From Rhipicephalus microplus (lineage: Eukaryota; Arthropoda; Arachnida; Ixodida; Ixodidae): DNA of 64,000 nt. The stretch spans positions 76,562,000 through 76,625,999 of the forward strand of contig NC_134700.1 in the NCBI RefSeq assembly GCF_043290135.1, written 5' to 3'. The position numbers and the translations under genes were made by a program. The stretch's first letter is position 1. Every line of letters begins with the position of its first letter. Below the pieces are notes generated by a model. That model was not told the DNA's origin. It made no database searches and was given only the letters and a program-made list of their open reading frames with translations. Shown here one piece after another: positions 11,158-20,859 of the stretch.

Positions 11158-11333
11158 ACCTTGCCCGCCCGTGCGTCCATCCGCCCTTCCGTGCGTGCGT
11201 CTGTTCGTGCATCCGCACGTCCATCTGTGCGTTCGTCCATGCATCCGCTCCTGCGTCCGTCCATCCGTCCATGCAGCCATCCGTGCGTCCGTTCATGTTT
11301 CTGTCTGTGTGTCCGTTCGTCCACCTATACAAC
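11158..11333 (+). repeat. Degenerate GTCC/GTGC-rich minisatellite
   Basis: A run of four- to eight-base words such as CGTCCATC, CGTGCGTC and CGTTCATG. It expands the short CCGTCC block seen in the left arm at 6095-6150. Open frames of Arg/Ser/Val/His repeats on both strands are by-products. Confidence 0.8.
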
Positions 11334-11390
11334 ACTCCAAGTACCACCATCTCGTATCTTTCCATCATATATTCCTCATATAGAAGCACC

Positions 11391-12220
11391 GCTATTCAGC
11401 GGACATTCCAAGGACTGAACGAGAGGAGGCACACGCACACTTTCTTACGGCTTGCACTTCGTGTCTACTTCCCACCTTTAACCACCTCGAGTTCATGGTA
11501 TATACTAGTTCACTTTATTCATGGAACTGCATCACAACGCTCGCTAAACTTTTGTAAAACCAAGGAGGTGACGCCCAGCGAGTATAACGTAGCAACCGTT
11601 TCTTGTCAGATAGCACTCAATGTACATGCCAATGGCTGCTAAGGGGGAATGAGAGACAGGAGAATTCAGCTTTTAATTTACGCGCACGCTGCGAATTTTT
11701 TATTTTTCAACAACGCACAGAAGAAATCTCGCACCGGCACCACCTTGGAGGTCAAATTGTATGACTGGATACACACTACTACCACGACTATGAGGGACGA
11801 ACGGGTGCCGCTATAAGGAGCTTCGCCCCTATAATGCACGCGTGCCGCTGCTAACCCACATGGTGCGTCGAAGCGGAAACCGTCGTATCCCACATTTCCC
11901 TGCGATTGCCCATATTACCGGTCACCTAATAGCCTGAGCGACAGCTTCTCCGCAATGCATGGTTGCTAGCGGAGCCGGTGGCGTTAGAAAACAGTTGCGT
12001 TACTCTGGTCACGTAGGTACAGTAGCTAGAATAGGAAAGCGGGAAGAGCGGCAAGCGGCGCCTATTGAGCGGACTGAAGCCTCCGAAGAGGAGCCACGTG
12101 GGACGCGCACAATCGTTTATACGTTGTTTGCACGTTTCCGACAGTTTCGTCGGGCGCGTTGGTCCTCGTTTTTTTTTATTCTAATGGCACTCCGGCAGCA
12201 ATCCTTCTGTATGCACTCTC
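11391..12220. other. Unassigned DNA with MITE-like fragment
   Basis: No gene recognised. Around 11385-11440 the sequence resembles the ACCGCTATCTAGTGAACAC..GAACTAAACGAGAGG unit at 33376-33494. GAGCTTCGCCCC near 11818-11829 matches the terminal motif of that MITE-like element at 33514, suggesting another old copy. Confidence 0.4.
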
Positions 12221-12470
12221 ATGGCGCGAAAACAGTCATTGCTTCGTCCTGAGTGTACTACAGGCTACAAATCAGCTATAAAGAAGCATGCGTTGTTCGG
12301 CGTTCCAGAGGACGAAGCTCTGTTAGCGCAGTGATGGAGAGCGATCCCTCGAGCTGACAAACTGCTTCAAGAAAACGCGGCTGTGTGCGAGCTGCACTTC
12401 GGCGAGAGGTACATCTCCCGTCCCTTCGAGCACACTGCGAATGTCGAAATTCTCTGCATTGAAAGGGTTA
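12221..12470 (+). pseudogene. THAP zinc-finger domain remnant, second copy in the window
   Basis: The ATG at about 12221 opens a frame reading MARKQSLLRPECTTGYKSAI. It continues with a FGVPEDEALLAQ segment, an in-frame TGA directly before the conserved tryptophan, then WRAIPRADKLLQE and VCELHFGERYI. This is the THAP plan: C-terminal cysteine of the first pair (PEC), WxxAIPR and C-x2-H-F. The first cysteine of the C-x2-4-C pair is absent. With the stop, the domain is dead. A GT follows the domain at the expected exon-like end. It may be part of a P-type transposon or a copied THAP exon, and no core transposase is seen nearby. It is unlike the copy at 4943, so they are separate insertions. Confidence 0.65.
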
Positions 12471-12489
12471 GTAGGCCCATAGGCGTGCT

Positions 12490-12690
12490 TGCCGTTAGGG
12501 GGAGGGGGCCAAGGTTTATTGCAGGGCGCCTTCTCTGTAATAAATCAGTGTATGAGGCAGATTTTACACCCCCCTTTTAAATGACTGAAGGAGTGCCCCG
12601 CTGCTTAGTCAATGTATAGAACAGATTTAGCGCCCCTCTCCCAGGTGGCAAGCCCCCTTTTCCCCGCTCGTGCGGACGCCTATGGGTAGA
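12490..12690. repeat. Two diverged units of about 90 bp
   Basis: Two successive stretches share a TCARTGTATGRRRCAGATTT-like core followed by a C-rich block (12545-12575 and 12608-12645). They lie between the THAP remnant and the old Gypsy element. No coding capacity is recognised. Confidence 0.45.
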
Positions 12691-12699
12691 CCTTTCGGA

Positions 12700-14016
12700 G
12701 AAGCTTTCGGAGAAGCTTTCGGATGACAGCTTTCGGATGACAGCACGTTGCCGTGTGTCAGCGAGCCTGGAGAGGAAATGTTCTAGCGTAGTCGTAGACG
12801 TTTTTGTTGTTACACTCAATAAAGAGGCGTCAATGGTTATTGTCGGCGCATGACCATTGACGAGGAAGAAAGGTGAATACCCGGTGGTTCGTTCAACAGC
12901 GGTGTTGCGTGCAAACGTTACGAATGGCAAGATTTTGCACCAGTTATCGTGGTTCGGTCCGATGTACATGAATATCATGTCGATTAGAGTCCGGTGGAAT
13001 CACTGTCAGCCCATTTGTCTGCGGGTGGTAAGCGGATGTGGTCTAGTGAACTGTGCCACAAGTTTTTAGAATTCACTCAAGAATTGTAGACAGGAGGGCC
13101 TTGCCTCGGTCACTCAACAACGCGCGAGGTGCACCACGACCCAACACAATGGCTTCTAAAAAGAAGGCGGCAAAAACTAAGGCAGAGCTAGTGTGCAGAG
13201 GAGTGGACTCCGCGTATCGTGTGGGGTGGTCGACGGCTGTGACGACCCAGCGGTGGCCCGCTGTAATTACCTGCCATACAGTAGTGGTGCAGGCTCTTCT
13301 CACATTCTGTAGTTATGGGAAGTGGTTCGACGACGTCTATTCCGACAACGGGAAAAGGTGTATCGAGACATGGAATGAGTTGTAATAGGCCAGCAGGAGC
13401 TGAAGTTGGTCTTTTCGGCCATTGACAAAGTGCGCAAGAAGCGACATAATTATCCACAAAGTTTCAAAGACCAGGCCAAAAGACGACATCGTAATTCGTA
13501 AGAAATGGCTCCTGACGTAGTTAGGTCTTCTTAAATCTTAAGTGTCCAGTGATGGGTCGAGAACTTGTTTTCACAGCGATCGAGGAAGTACTGGCCCCAA
13601 CCAATGCCCATACGCATTTAAAGTATAGGGTTGCAGGGCATTGTGCTCTAGCTTGAACTGCCGTAGGTGATGACGTAGTTTAAGTGGAGAAGTCGAGCCA
13701 TTCAAGTATCCAATGATGCGGTTACAGTAGGGGTCGTCACGTCGGCACTCGGCAAACTGAGCGCTGCTGTTTAAAGATAGTGACCCAGCAACTTCCAGGG
13801 GAGATAACGTGAGTGAAGAGGAAGCCGCTTGATCGCCTGAGGGGCATTGAGAATGCTTGGTTGGAGATGAAAGTGGCAGAGGGCAGCGAGAGAAAGCGTC
13901 GGTGTCCTGATGCTGTTTGCCAGAACTGTACACAACGTCAAAAGTGTGCTCTTGCAAACGGAGTATCCAGCGGCCGAGGCGCCCAGACAAATTCTTCAGC
14001 GACGACAAGCAGCATA
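12700..14016 (-). pseudogene. Old Ty3/Gypsy pol, downstream part (RNase H end to integrase)
   Basis: Minus-strand fragments in several frames give, in order: the RNase H end (GRWILRLQEHTFDVVYSSGK, then DTDAFSR) at 14008-13840; an integrase zinc-binding remnant (SCALCQ) near 13430; core fragments AVDHPTRYAESTPL and LLSDRGK near 13250 and 13100; and a late integrase segment with NTAVERTTGYSPFFLVNG near 12890. Frames shift several times and stops are frequent, so this is a dead element. It is the continuation of the pol at 19168-20830, separated by the young LTR element at 14017-19167. No LTR was found for it. The left limit is approximate. Confidence 0.85.
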
Positions 14017-14783
14017 TGTGACAGGTTCAGTAAATAAAGCCAGTCGAGCTAGCTGTGAAACGTTAATCTCTCACGAGAAAAGGAAGTGAGCGTTTGATTT
14101 GCAAAAAAAAAATTATACTTTCACAAACACACAAAAAAACACAAAAAGGAAAATACTAAGATCAGAAAAATGTTAACTAATTAGCACTGTCAGTTTCGTT
14201 AGCGAGCGGAAACCTCTAAGAGTCTAAACAGTCCTTTTCGTTAAAGTCCTCGTGTTTGAGTCCGGACGCGAAAGAAGACGGATACGGCTCACCAGCGGTT
14301 CACGCCCTTCAATAGTCCATTGGGGAAGTTGCCGTGGTGAGAGTGCATAAGCTCGGGCCCGTAGCCCGACGGCTTGCTCCCGCTCCCGGTAGACGTCATC
14401 TGCTGCGCTGTCTTCCGCTCGAACATCAGACCAAGGTCTTGCCAAGGATTCGCCAATAGCCGCTGCGGTTGAATGGTCACCAGGACCCCGTGGAAACAGT
14501 CGCCAGCTAGGTGGATGCCCTGACGCCCAGGAGGTACTCGCACCCGACGAGGTCGCACGCCGCACCCTAGCCTTCTTCTCCCAAGCACGAGCCCGAACCT
14601 CTTCTTCCTCGTTCTTCGATGCCCTGGCTCTGGATTTTTCTCCCATTTCCTTGAATTTTCTTCTTTTTCCAATCGCCAGTGTTCGCCGCACTGGCGCAAT
14701 ACGCCATCTTGCACACATTGTCAGTAGTTCATCTTACGCGCCAAATTTGAAAGTCACTTGACTCGCGCACTTCACTCACAACA
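14017..14783 (-). repeat. 3' LTR of the Gmr1-like element
   Basis: In element orientation it begins TGTTGTGAGTG and ends CTGTCACA. It contains a GC-rich ATG-started 164-codon open frame at 14718-14224 that is preserved identically in the other LTR. Its predicted product is Arg/Ala-rich and matches no domain I know. Confidence 0.93.
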
Positions 14784-14931
14784 AGAGTCCCCCCTTTGAA
14801 AAGTTTCTTTTGCGAAGAAAAATAAACTGCAGTTCAGTGCGCGAGAAGTCACCACGCGTCGTCCATTCACAAGATGTCCTTAACAAACAAACAACTTGAA
14901 GTAGTCGCTTGTCTCGAGAAAACGTAAAAAT

Positions 14932-15465
14932 TCACAACCGGCTCATATAATCTGCGCCGACATTTTCAGAGCCTCTAATGTGCTCGACTCGGAATGAATA
15001 TTCTTGTAACGCGAGGCTCCACCGTAATACCCTACTGTTCAGGTGTTTTGCCCTTAAGAGATACTGCAGTGGTTGGTGATCGGTCTGTACGACAAATGAC
15101 GTTCCGTACAGAAAAACATGATACTTTTCTATCGCCCAGACCAACGCTAAGCATTCCCTCTCGATTGCTGAGTATCTCTTTTCGCGAGGCTGAAGTTGAC
15201 GACTGGCATATGACACAGGGTGGAGGATGCCATCATGCTCTTGCATAAGGATAGCGCCTATACAAGAATCAGAGGCGTCAGACCGAAGCACGAATTCTCT
15301 TTTCAGATCGGGTGCTTTGACGATTGGCCCAGAAGACAAAGCCCTTTTGAGTGATTCAAACGCTTCTTCTCTATCCGTGGTCCACGTAATCTTGTTTTTC
15401 TCCATCTTCCTCCAGAACGACAAAAGATGATGTCTGAGGAAGCTGTTCTTCACGGCGTTCTTCAT
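14932..15465 (-). pseudogene. RNase H domain of the Gmr1-like element (RT core missing)
   Basis: The frame reads WTTDREEAFESLK, then FVLRSDASDSCIGAIL, IERECLALVWAI, FVVQTDHQPL and GSENVGADYMSRL. This is the connection segment plus a Ty3/Gypsy RNase H, with its carboxylates visible (D of SDAS, E of IEREC, D of TDH, D of GAD). It would degrade RNA in the RNA/DNA hybrid during reverse transcription. It overlaps the upstream 983-codon frame by 95 bases in another frame. The reverse-transcriptase fingers and palm, normally 200 or more residues with a YxDD motif, are absent. The integrase tail VVLEED is followed almost directly by the KITWTTDREEAF segment, indicating an internal deletion near 15385-15415. 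Without RT the protein is not sufficient for replication. Confidence 0.85.
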
Positions 15466-18322
15466 ACTTTTTCAGCATGTTTATGTGGAAAAGTTTTTTG
15501 CTGTGTCCAAGGTCCAGCCAGTAGTCATAGTCGTTTTTCTTTTCTATGACTGGAAACGGCCCTTTCCAATGCATCAATAACTTGTTGTTGCTTGTGGGAA
15601 GCAAGATCAATGCACGGTCACCAGCTTTCAGGTCCCGTTGCTTGCTGTGGCGGTCGTAATACCTTTTCTGCGACACCTGTGCTCGGCTCAGGTTTTGTCG
15701 TACCAGCTCTAGTGTCTTCTCAATTCGCTCTCTTAAATCCAGGACATATCCGTACGTCGTCTTAAGTTCTTCGTTCTCCTGATCATGAGTCCATAGCTCT
15801 TTCAAGATGCTCAGAGGTCCTCGAATATGTCGGCCATAAATAAGTTCAAATGGTGAGAACCCGGAGCTTGCTTGTGGGGCTTCACGATAAGCAAACAAAA
15901 GAGGTGCTAGCAAGCGATCCCACCATTTAGGCTGTTCTTGAACCATTTTGCGGAGCATTTGCTTGAGTGTTCCATTAAACCTCTCTACCATCCCGTTGCA
16001 CATAGGATGGTATGGAGTGCAGCTAAGATGCTTGACTGCCAGTAGTTCATTCACCTCCTTCATTAGATCTGAGGTAAAGCACGATGCCTGATCAGCCAAG
16101 ACTTCTCGTGGAAAACCAATGCGAGAAAACATCTCGACAAGTCCCTCGGCCACTGTAGCTGAGTCAATTGCTGTCAAAGGCACTGCATCAGGGTAGCGAG
16201 TGGCGAAATCCACAAGAGTCAAAATATACCGATGGCCTTTTGCCGAGGCTGGAGTTATCGGTCCAATGATGTCGACCGCCACACGTTCAAAAGGGGTGTC
16301 GATCAACGGCATACGCCCTAGAGGCACCTTGCCCACCTTGCCTTTCGGTAAAGTCCTTTGACAGGCGTCACATGATCGGACATATCTGCGGATATCTTCT
16401 TGTACCCCAGGCCAGTAGAAGGCGTCCAGAACTCGATCTATTGTTTTTTTTACACCCTGATGACCTGACATGACATTTTCATGAGCCAAACGTAACACTT
16501 GGCCTCTCAGGGACTTCGGGACTATGGCTTGTTCAATGATCTTACCAGGGGACAGGAAGTATTGTCGGTAAAGAATACCATTCTTGGCTACGAAAGAAAA
16601 AGATGTCGAGCCCTTTCTAACAAACTTCTTACCCACTCTGGCTCTGCAGATGTCAAGCGTCTGGTCTTTTTCTTGTTCTTCGCGAAACATTTTGCGAGAC
16701 ATCTGGCCAGGGAGCCCAACAGAGATGGCCCTTCGCGAACTATTGAGACGTGCGGCACCAACCAGTTGAGAATTTGGGTGGTTACCTTCGTCCGCAGAAT
16801 GAACTTTTTTCTTAATGAATTGATCTTGAGAAAGTTTCCGCGAAACGTCGGGGTCATTGGCGTCACGGGCCCCCGGTACGTTCCCAACTATGACGTCATA
16901 CAGTGGCGACGGCATACACTTGACGATGGCCATGCCGGAAAAGTATGGAGATCTGATACGTATCTCCGCCTCAGGGGTTACGATGGTGCTGCCATCAGCC
17001 AACCACAACGTCGCGGTAGTGCCAGTTAGTGCTTCATCAGGTACTAATGACCGGCGTACTACCAACGTGTTGCTTCCGGTGTCCCTTAGGACTCGAACAA
17101 TCTGTCCATTCACTTCCCCTGGTAACACTGGCATGGGACGTTTCTTACATTGCGCTTGCGTCTTCACCGTGCCCATAACATTGTCGTCTCGGTCCGAGTC
17201 GTCGCCATCAATCATGGATTGTTGTGGACCGGTCTCTTCTTTGGGTAGCATTAAACAAGATGTAGTTGATTTCGAAGTGCCAGTCATTTTCTGACAGCCC
17301 TTCACATCATGCCCCCACTTACGGCAGTTTGTACAAAATACTTGTTTAGGTTTACTTCGACAGTCAGAAGCCTTGTGCCCCTTACGGCCACAAACAAAAC
17401 ATTGCATCTCTGCTCTTGGGCTTGAAATCAATTTAGCCTTCCCAGTTGTGTCCTCACTCTTATTCTGAACTATTAATAAGTTCTTCAATCTCTTTGCCTC
17501 TATGTATATATCAGCTGCCTCTGCCATGGCTTCCAGAGTCTTGCAGTTCTTCTCCCGTAAGAAGAGCGCCAGCTGACTACTGCAGTTCGCCATGAATTGT
17601 TCGGCTACAATCAAGTCACGGACTGAATCGAAATTCCTCTCTGTCTGAGACATTTCTATCCACCTGTCAAAGAAACTTTGGAGTCTCGTGGCATACTGTT
17701 TTCCAGTTTCGCCGTCTTCAGGCTTGCTTTTCCGGAATTTCTCACGGTAGCCATCAGCCGTGAAGCGAAAACGCTGGAGCAGTGCCAATTTGACTTCGTC
17801 GTATGACAGGGAATCGTTCGGTGACAACCGTCCAAATACCTTCAGAGCCTCTCCGCCAAGGCACAAACTAAGAGCCGTGGCCCACTTTTCCCGTGGCCAA
17901 TCTTGACCTGTCGCCACTCTCTCAAACCTTTTCAGGTAGGCGTCAAGGTCGTCTCTGTCCTCGTTGAAAACGGGTATAAAGTTATGCGGGTTCACTACCA
18001 TAGGCGCGTTCCTTTGGTTGCCCGTGTCAGCCACCATAGGCTGACCGACACCGGCCTCAGCTACTCTCAGGCGCAGTTGCAGCGTCCTCTCTTCTACTTC
18101 CAAGTGTCGCTGGCTTGCTTCTCGGGTTTGGTTCTCCGTTTTTGCTACTTCAAGACGTAGCTGTAAATTGCGGCCTTCCAGCTCCAACTGTTCTTTCTTC
18201 GCGTCTCTCTCCGCGGCTCGTTCATCGCGCTCACGCGCTTCTCGTGCGTCAAACCAAGCCTGCAATTCTGCTCCCTCCAACCCCATGCGTTCTGCCAGCG
18301 CCATCAACTCTCGCGAGCCCAT
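15371..18322 (-). CDS. Gag-protease-integrase polyprotein (983 aa), Gmr1-like LTR element
   Basis: The ATG at 18322 opens an unbroken 983-codon frame. Residues 1-90 are a charged coiled coil, and 110-290 a retrotransposon Gag. There are two CCHC knuckles, at C308-C311-H316-C321 and C330-C333-H338-C343. An aspartic protease has its active site in LRDTGSN, D414. Integrase follows, with an HHCC zinc domain (H614, H621, C651, C654) and a catalytic core D684, D744, E780 with exactly 35 residues between the last two. A GPF-type C-terminal region comes next, then HINMLKKYEE. Gag packages the RNA, protease matures the polyprotein, and integrase inserts the cDNA. RT would normally follow integrase in this order but has been deleted, so the element depends on RT in trans. 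The intact frame and identical LTRs suggest the Gag, protease and integrase functions were recently selected or very recently copied. Confidence 0.9.
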   Translation of the reverse strand: MGSRELMALAERMGLEGAELQAWFDAREARERDERAAERDAKKEQLELEGRNLQLRLEVAKTENQTREASQRHLEVEERTLQLRLRVAEAGVGQPMVADTGNQRNAPMVVNPHNFIPVFNEDRDDLDAYLKRFERVATGQDWPREKWATALSLCLGGEALKVFGRLSPNDSLSYDEVKLALLQRFRFTADGYREKFRKSKPEDGETGKQYATRLQSFFDRWIEMSQTERNFDSVRDLIVAEQFMANCSSQLALFLREKNCKTLEAMAEAADIYIEAKRLKNLLIVQNKSEDTTGKAKLISSPRAEMQCFVCGRKGHKASDCRSKPKQVFCTNCRKWGHDVKGCQKMTGTSKSTTSCLMLPKEETGPQQSMIDGDDSDRDDNVMGTVKTQAQCKKRPMPVLPGEVNGQIVRVLRDTGSNTLVVRRSLVPDEALTGTTATLWLADGSTIVTPEAEIRIRSPYFSGMAIVKCMPSPLYDVIVGNVPGARDANDPDVSRKLSQDQFIKKKVHSADEGNHPNSQLVGAARLNSSRRAISVGLPGQMSRKMFREEQEKDQTLDICRARVGKKFVRKGSTSFSFVAKNGILYRQYFLSPGKIIEQAIVPKSLRGQVLRLAHENVMSGHQGVKKTIDRVLDAFYWPGVQEDIRRYVRSCDACQRTLPKGKVGKVPLGRMPLIDTPFERVAVDIIGPITPASAKGHRYILTLVDFATRYPDAVPLTAIDSATVAEGLVEMFSRIGFPREVLADQASCFTSDLMKEVNELLAVKHLSCTPYHPMCNGMVERFNGTLKQMLRKMVQEQPKWWDRLLAPLLFAYREAPQASSGFSPFELIYGRHIRGPLSILKELWTHDQENEELKTTYGYVLDLRERIEKTLELVRQNLSRAQVSQKRYYDRHSKQRDLKAGDRALILLPTSNNKLLMHWKGPFPVIEKKNDYDYWLDLGHSKKLFHINMLKKYEERREEQLPQTSSFVVLEEDGEKQDYVDHG

Positions 18323-18400
18323 TTTACTTTTTTAGTTAGCCTTACTCAAATCTACTTTTTAGTGGCAAACACTCACGTCCTGTCGTAGCGGACGCCAATT

Positions 18401-19167
18401 TGTGACAGGTTCAGTAAATAAAGCCAGTCGAGCTAGCTGTGAAACGTTAATCTCTCACGAGAAAAGGAAGTGAGCGTTTGATTTGCAAAAAAAAAATTAT
18501 ACTTTCACAAACACACAAAAAAACACAAAAAGGAAAATACTAAGATCAGAAAAATGTTAACTAATTAGCACTGTCAGTTTCGTTAGCGAGCGGAAACCTC
18601 TAAGAGTCTAAACAGTCCTTTTCGTTAAAGTCCTCGTGTTTGAGTCCGGACGCGAAAGAAGACGGATACGGCTCACCAGCGGTTCACGCCCTTCAATAGT
18701 CCATTGGGGAAGTTGCCGTGGTGAGAGTGCATAAGCTCGGGCCCGTAGCCCGACGGCTTGCTCCCGCTCCCGGTAGACGTCATCTGCTGCGCTGTCTTCC
18801 GCTCGAACATCAGACCAAGGTCTTGCCAAGGATTCGCCAATAGCCGCTGCGGTTGAATGGTCACCAGGACCCCGTGGAAACAGTCGCCAGCTAGGTGGAT
18901 GCCCTGACGCCCAGGAGGTACTCGCACCCGACGAGGTCGCACGCCGCACCCTAGCCTTCTTCTCCCAAGCACGAGCCCGAACCTCTTCTTCCTCGTTCTT
19001 CGATGCCCTGGCTCTGGATTTTTCTCCCATTTCCTTGAATTTTCTTCTTTTTCCAATCGCCAGTGTTCGCCGCACTGGCGCAATACGCCATCTTGCACAC
19101 ATTGTCAGTAGTTCATCTTACGCGCCAAATTTGAAAGTCACTTGACTCGCGCACTTCACTCACAACA
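18401..19167 (-). repeat. 5' LTR of the Gmr1-like element
   Basis: Direct copy of 14017-14783 at an offset of 4384 bases. No difference was found in the stretches compared, and both 164- and 141-codon frames translate identically. The primer-binding-site-like sequence lies just inside it. Confidence 0.93.
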
Positions 19168-20830
19168 GCATATAAGGAATGGTGATCGGTAATCACAGTG
19201 AAGTGGCGTCCATACAGATAAGGTCAAAATTTCTGGATGGCCTAAATGACAGCGAGACATTCCTGCTCTGTTATTGAGTAGTTCTGCTCCACAGGTGTTA
19301 GTGCGCGGCTGGCATATGCAACTACTCACTCACGTGAAATGTCGGTGCGCTGGAGGAGGACAGCACCGATTCCGTGGGCGCTGGCATCTGGGTGCAGGAA
19401 AGTGCGTGCACTCTCATCGAAGTGACGGAGGACGGTGTCTGATGTCGAAGCACGCTTAAGGGCTTGAAAAGCGCCCTCGCACTCGTAAGTCCAAGTGAAG
19501 GCCGTTCCTGACGTCAGAAGCTTGTGCAACGGCCCCACAATGGCAGCAATGTGACTGATGAAGCGGCGGAAGTAAGACGCCAGGCCCAAAAAACTTCGCA
19601 ATTGTTTTTGATTGCCTGGACGTGGAAAACTAATTACGGCAGCAACCTTGTTGGGGTCGAATCGAACGCCATCTTTGCTGACAAGGTGACACAATACTTT
19701 GATGCTTGTGCTGGCGAAGTGGTGCTTCTTTGTATTGAGTTGAAAGCCAGCGTTCGAAATGCAAGCTAGAACTTCGTCCATACGCTTAAGGTGCTGAGGA
19801 AAAGTATAAGAATAAATTACGATGTCGTCTAAATAACATAAGCAGGTTTTCCACTTGAGGCCACGTAAGAGAGTATACATCATGCGTTCGAATGTTGCTG
19901 GAGCGTTGCATAAGCCAAAAGGCATGACGTTAAACTCGTAAAGCCTGTCAGGCATTGCAAATGCTGTTTTCTCCTTGTCTGCATTGCGCATAAGTATTTG
20001 CCAATATCTGAATCGGAGGTCGAGGCTGGAGAAATATTCTGCGCCTTGGAGGAAGCCCAGGGCATCATCTATGTGTGGCAACGGATATACACCTTTTTCG
20101 TGATCTTATTGAGTGTTCTCTAATCAACACAAAAGCGGACAGAGTCACCTTTTTGCCGGACCAACACCACAGGAGGCGACCAAGAGCTGGATGAAGGTCG
20201 AATAATGTCCCGTTTGAGCATGTCGGCGACGTTTTCCTCAATGATTGGCCGTTCCGCCGAAGACAAACGGTAATGGTGGCTGCGTACAATGGAGCTGCCT
20301 TCGGTTTCGATGCTGTGCTCTGCAACGGAGGTGCAGCCCAAAGCTTTGGATTGTACGTCAAACGAAATGCTGTGCTTTTGGAAAGGTCTAAAAGGTCTCC
20401 CTTTTGCTCGGCAGTCATGTGAGGCCTATGGTAGCATTTAAAGCAACAATGGTAACATTGATATCAGTTGTAGCGGACAAAGGCGGTAATTCTGCGTGAA
20501 GGGGACCCTGTGAAAAAAGCTCCCTGTCAGCGAAGCAGCTCACAGCAGTGCCCTGGGGCAGCATTACTGGCGAAGAAGTTGGGTTCAAGGCAGTGACCAT
20601 TGCTTTACCGTCGTTAACCCGCACAAGGCTGGGTGCAATGGTAAGCCCCGCAGGTTTGGAGCGAACTGATGGAGCTATGAACATGTCACTGTTAATCATA
20701 GTATTCGAAGCGATCGTGAGAATTTGTTCATCTCCTGACGAAATGAAACAATCAGCGGCAGCAATGAAACGGAAGCTGTATGGATCGACATCGGATGAAC
20801 TCTCAATAGCTGACATATGAAGTACTCGCT
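19168..20830 (-). pseudogene. Old Ty3/Gypsy pol, upstream part (protease end and reverse transcriptase)
   Basis: Minus-strand reading gives: a pre-RT segment at 20816-20415; RT entry motifs WSPPVVLVRQK near 20170; then SSLDLRFRYWQI, MPFGLCNAPATFERMM and the catalytic CYLDDIVIYS near 19830; thumb FLGLASYFRRFI; and the RNase H start HPDASAHGIGAVLLQ near 19350. It stops at the insertion point of the young LTR element and resumes at 14016. Frameshifts near 20340 and 20090 and a stop near 20120 make it non-functional. The YxDD aspartates are still present. The clade within Ty3/Gypsy was not resolved. Confidence 0.88.
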
Positions 20831-20859
20831 GACGACATAGGTTTCCGCTAGGGGGCTAC

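Larger units (their letters stand above)
5990..11390. mobile_element. Large palindromic DNA element with Merlin-type transposase remnants
   Basis: The left half (about 6050-8880) and right half (about 9490-11380) are inverted copies of one another, interrupted by secondary insertions. Matching blocks, outside to inside, are: CCGTCC-rich ends (6090-6150 / 11160-11330); a block containing AAGGTTCCTTTTGGCG (6164 / 11145); a CCGCGGTGCATTTCG block (6288 / 10880); subterminal GGTTCATTCCGTTAATTAA units (6330-6475 / 10460-10860); a C/G-run block (6575 / 10375); a CTAGCTGTGTCAGCACAAG block (6767 / 10285); and the 3' part of a Merlin transposase (8349 / 9946). The transposase copies face outward from a spacer of about 600 bp. 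Outer ends are approximate, and no target-site duplication could be assigned. It may be a foldback element with very long TIRs or an inverted dimer of two insertions. Confidence 0.7.
14017..19167 (-). mobile_element. Young Gmr1-like LTR retrotransposon lacking the RT core
   Basis: A 5151-bp element with 767-bp direct LTRs (14017-14783 and 18401-19167) and a perfect 5-bp target-site duplication GCATA (14012-14016 and 19168-19172). Coding is on the minus strand. A primer-binding-site-like TGGCGTCCGCTACGACAGGA lies just inside the 5' LTR, at about 18378-18397. A purine tract AAAGGGGGGACTCT adjoins the 3' LTR at 14784-14797. Internal genes are Gag-protease-integrase in one frame, then RNase H in another. 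Integrase before RNase H is the order described for Gmr1-type Ty3/Gypsy elements. The LTRs look identical wherever compared, so insertion is very recent. It landed inside the RNase H region of an older Gypsy pol. Confidence 0.93.

Noticed and set aside
16499..17029. Plus-strand open frames of 176 and 145 codons opposite the Gag-integrase gene
   Set aside because: Shadow frames antisense to a well-supported polyprotein; no domain of their own.
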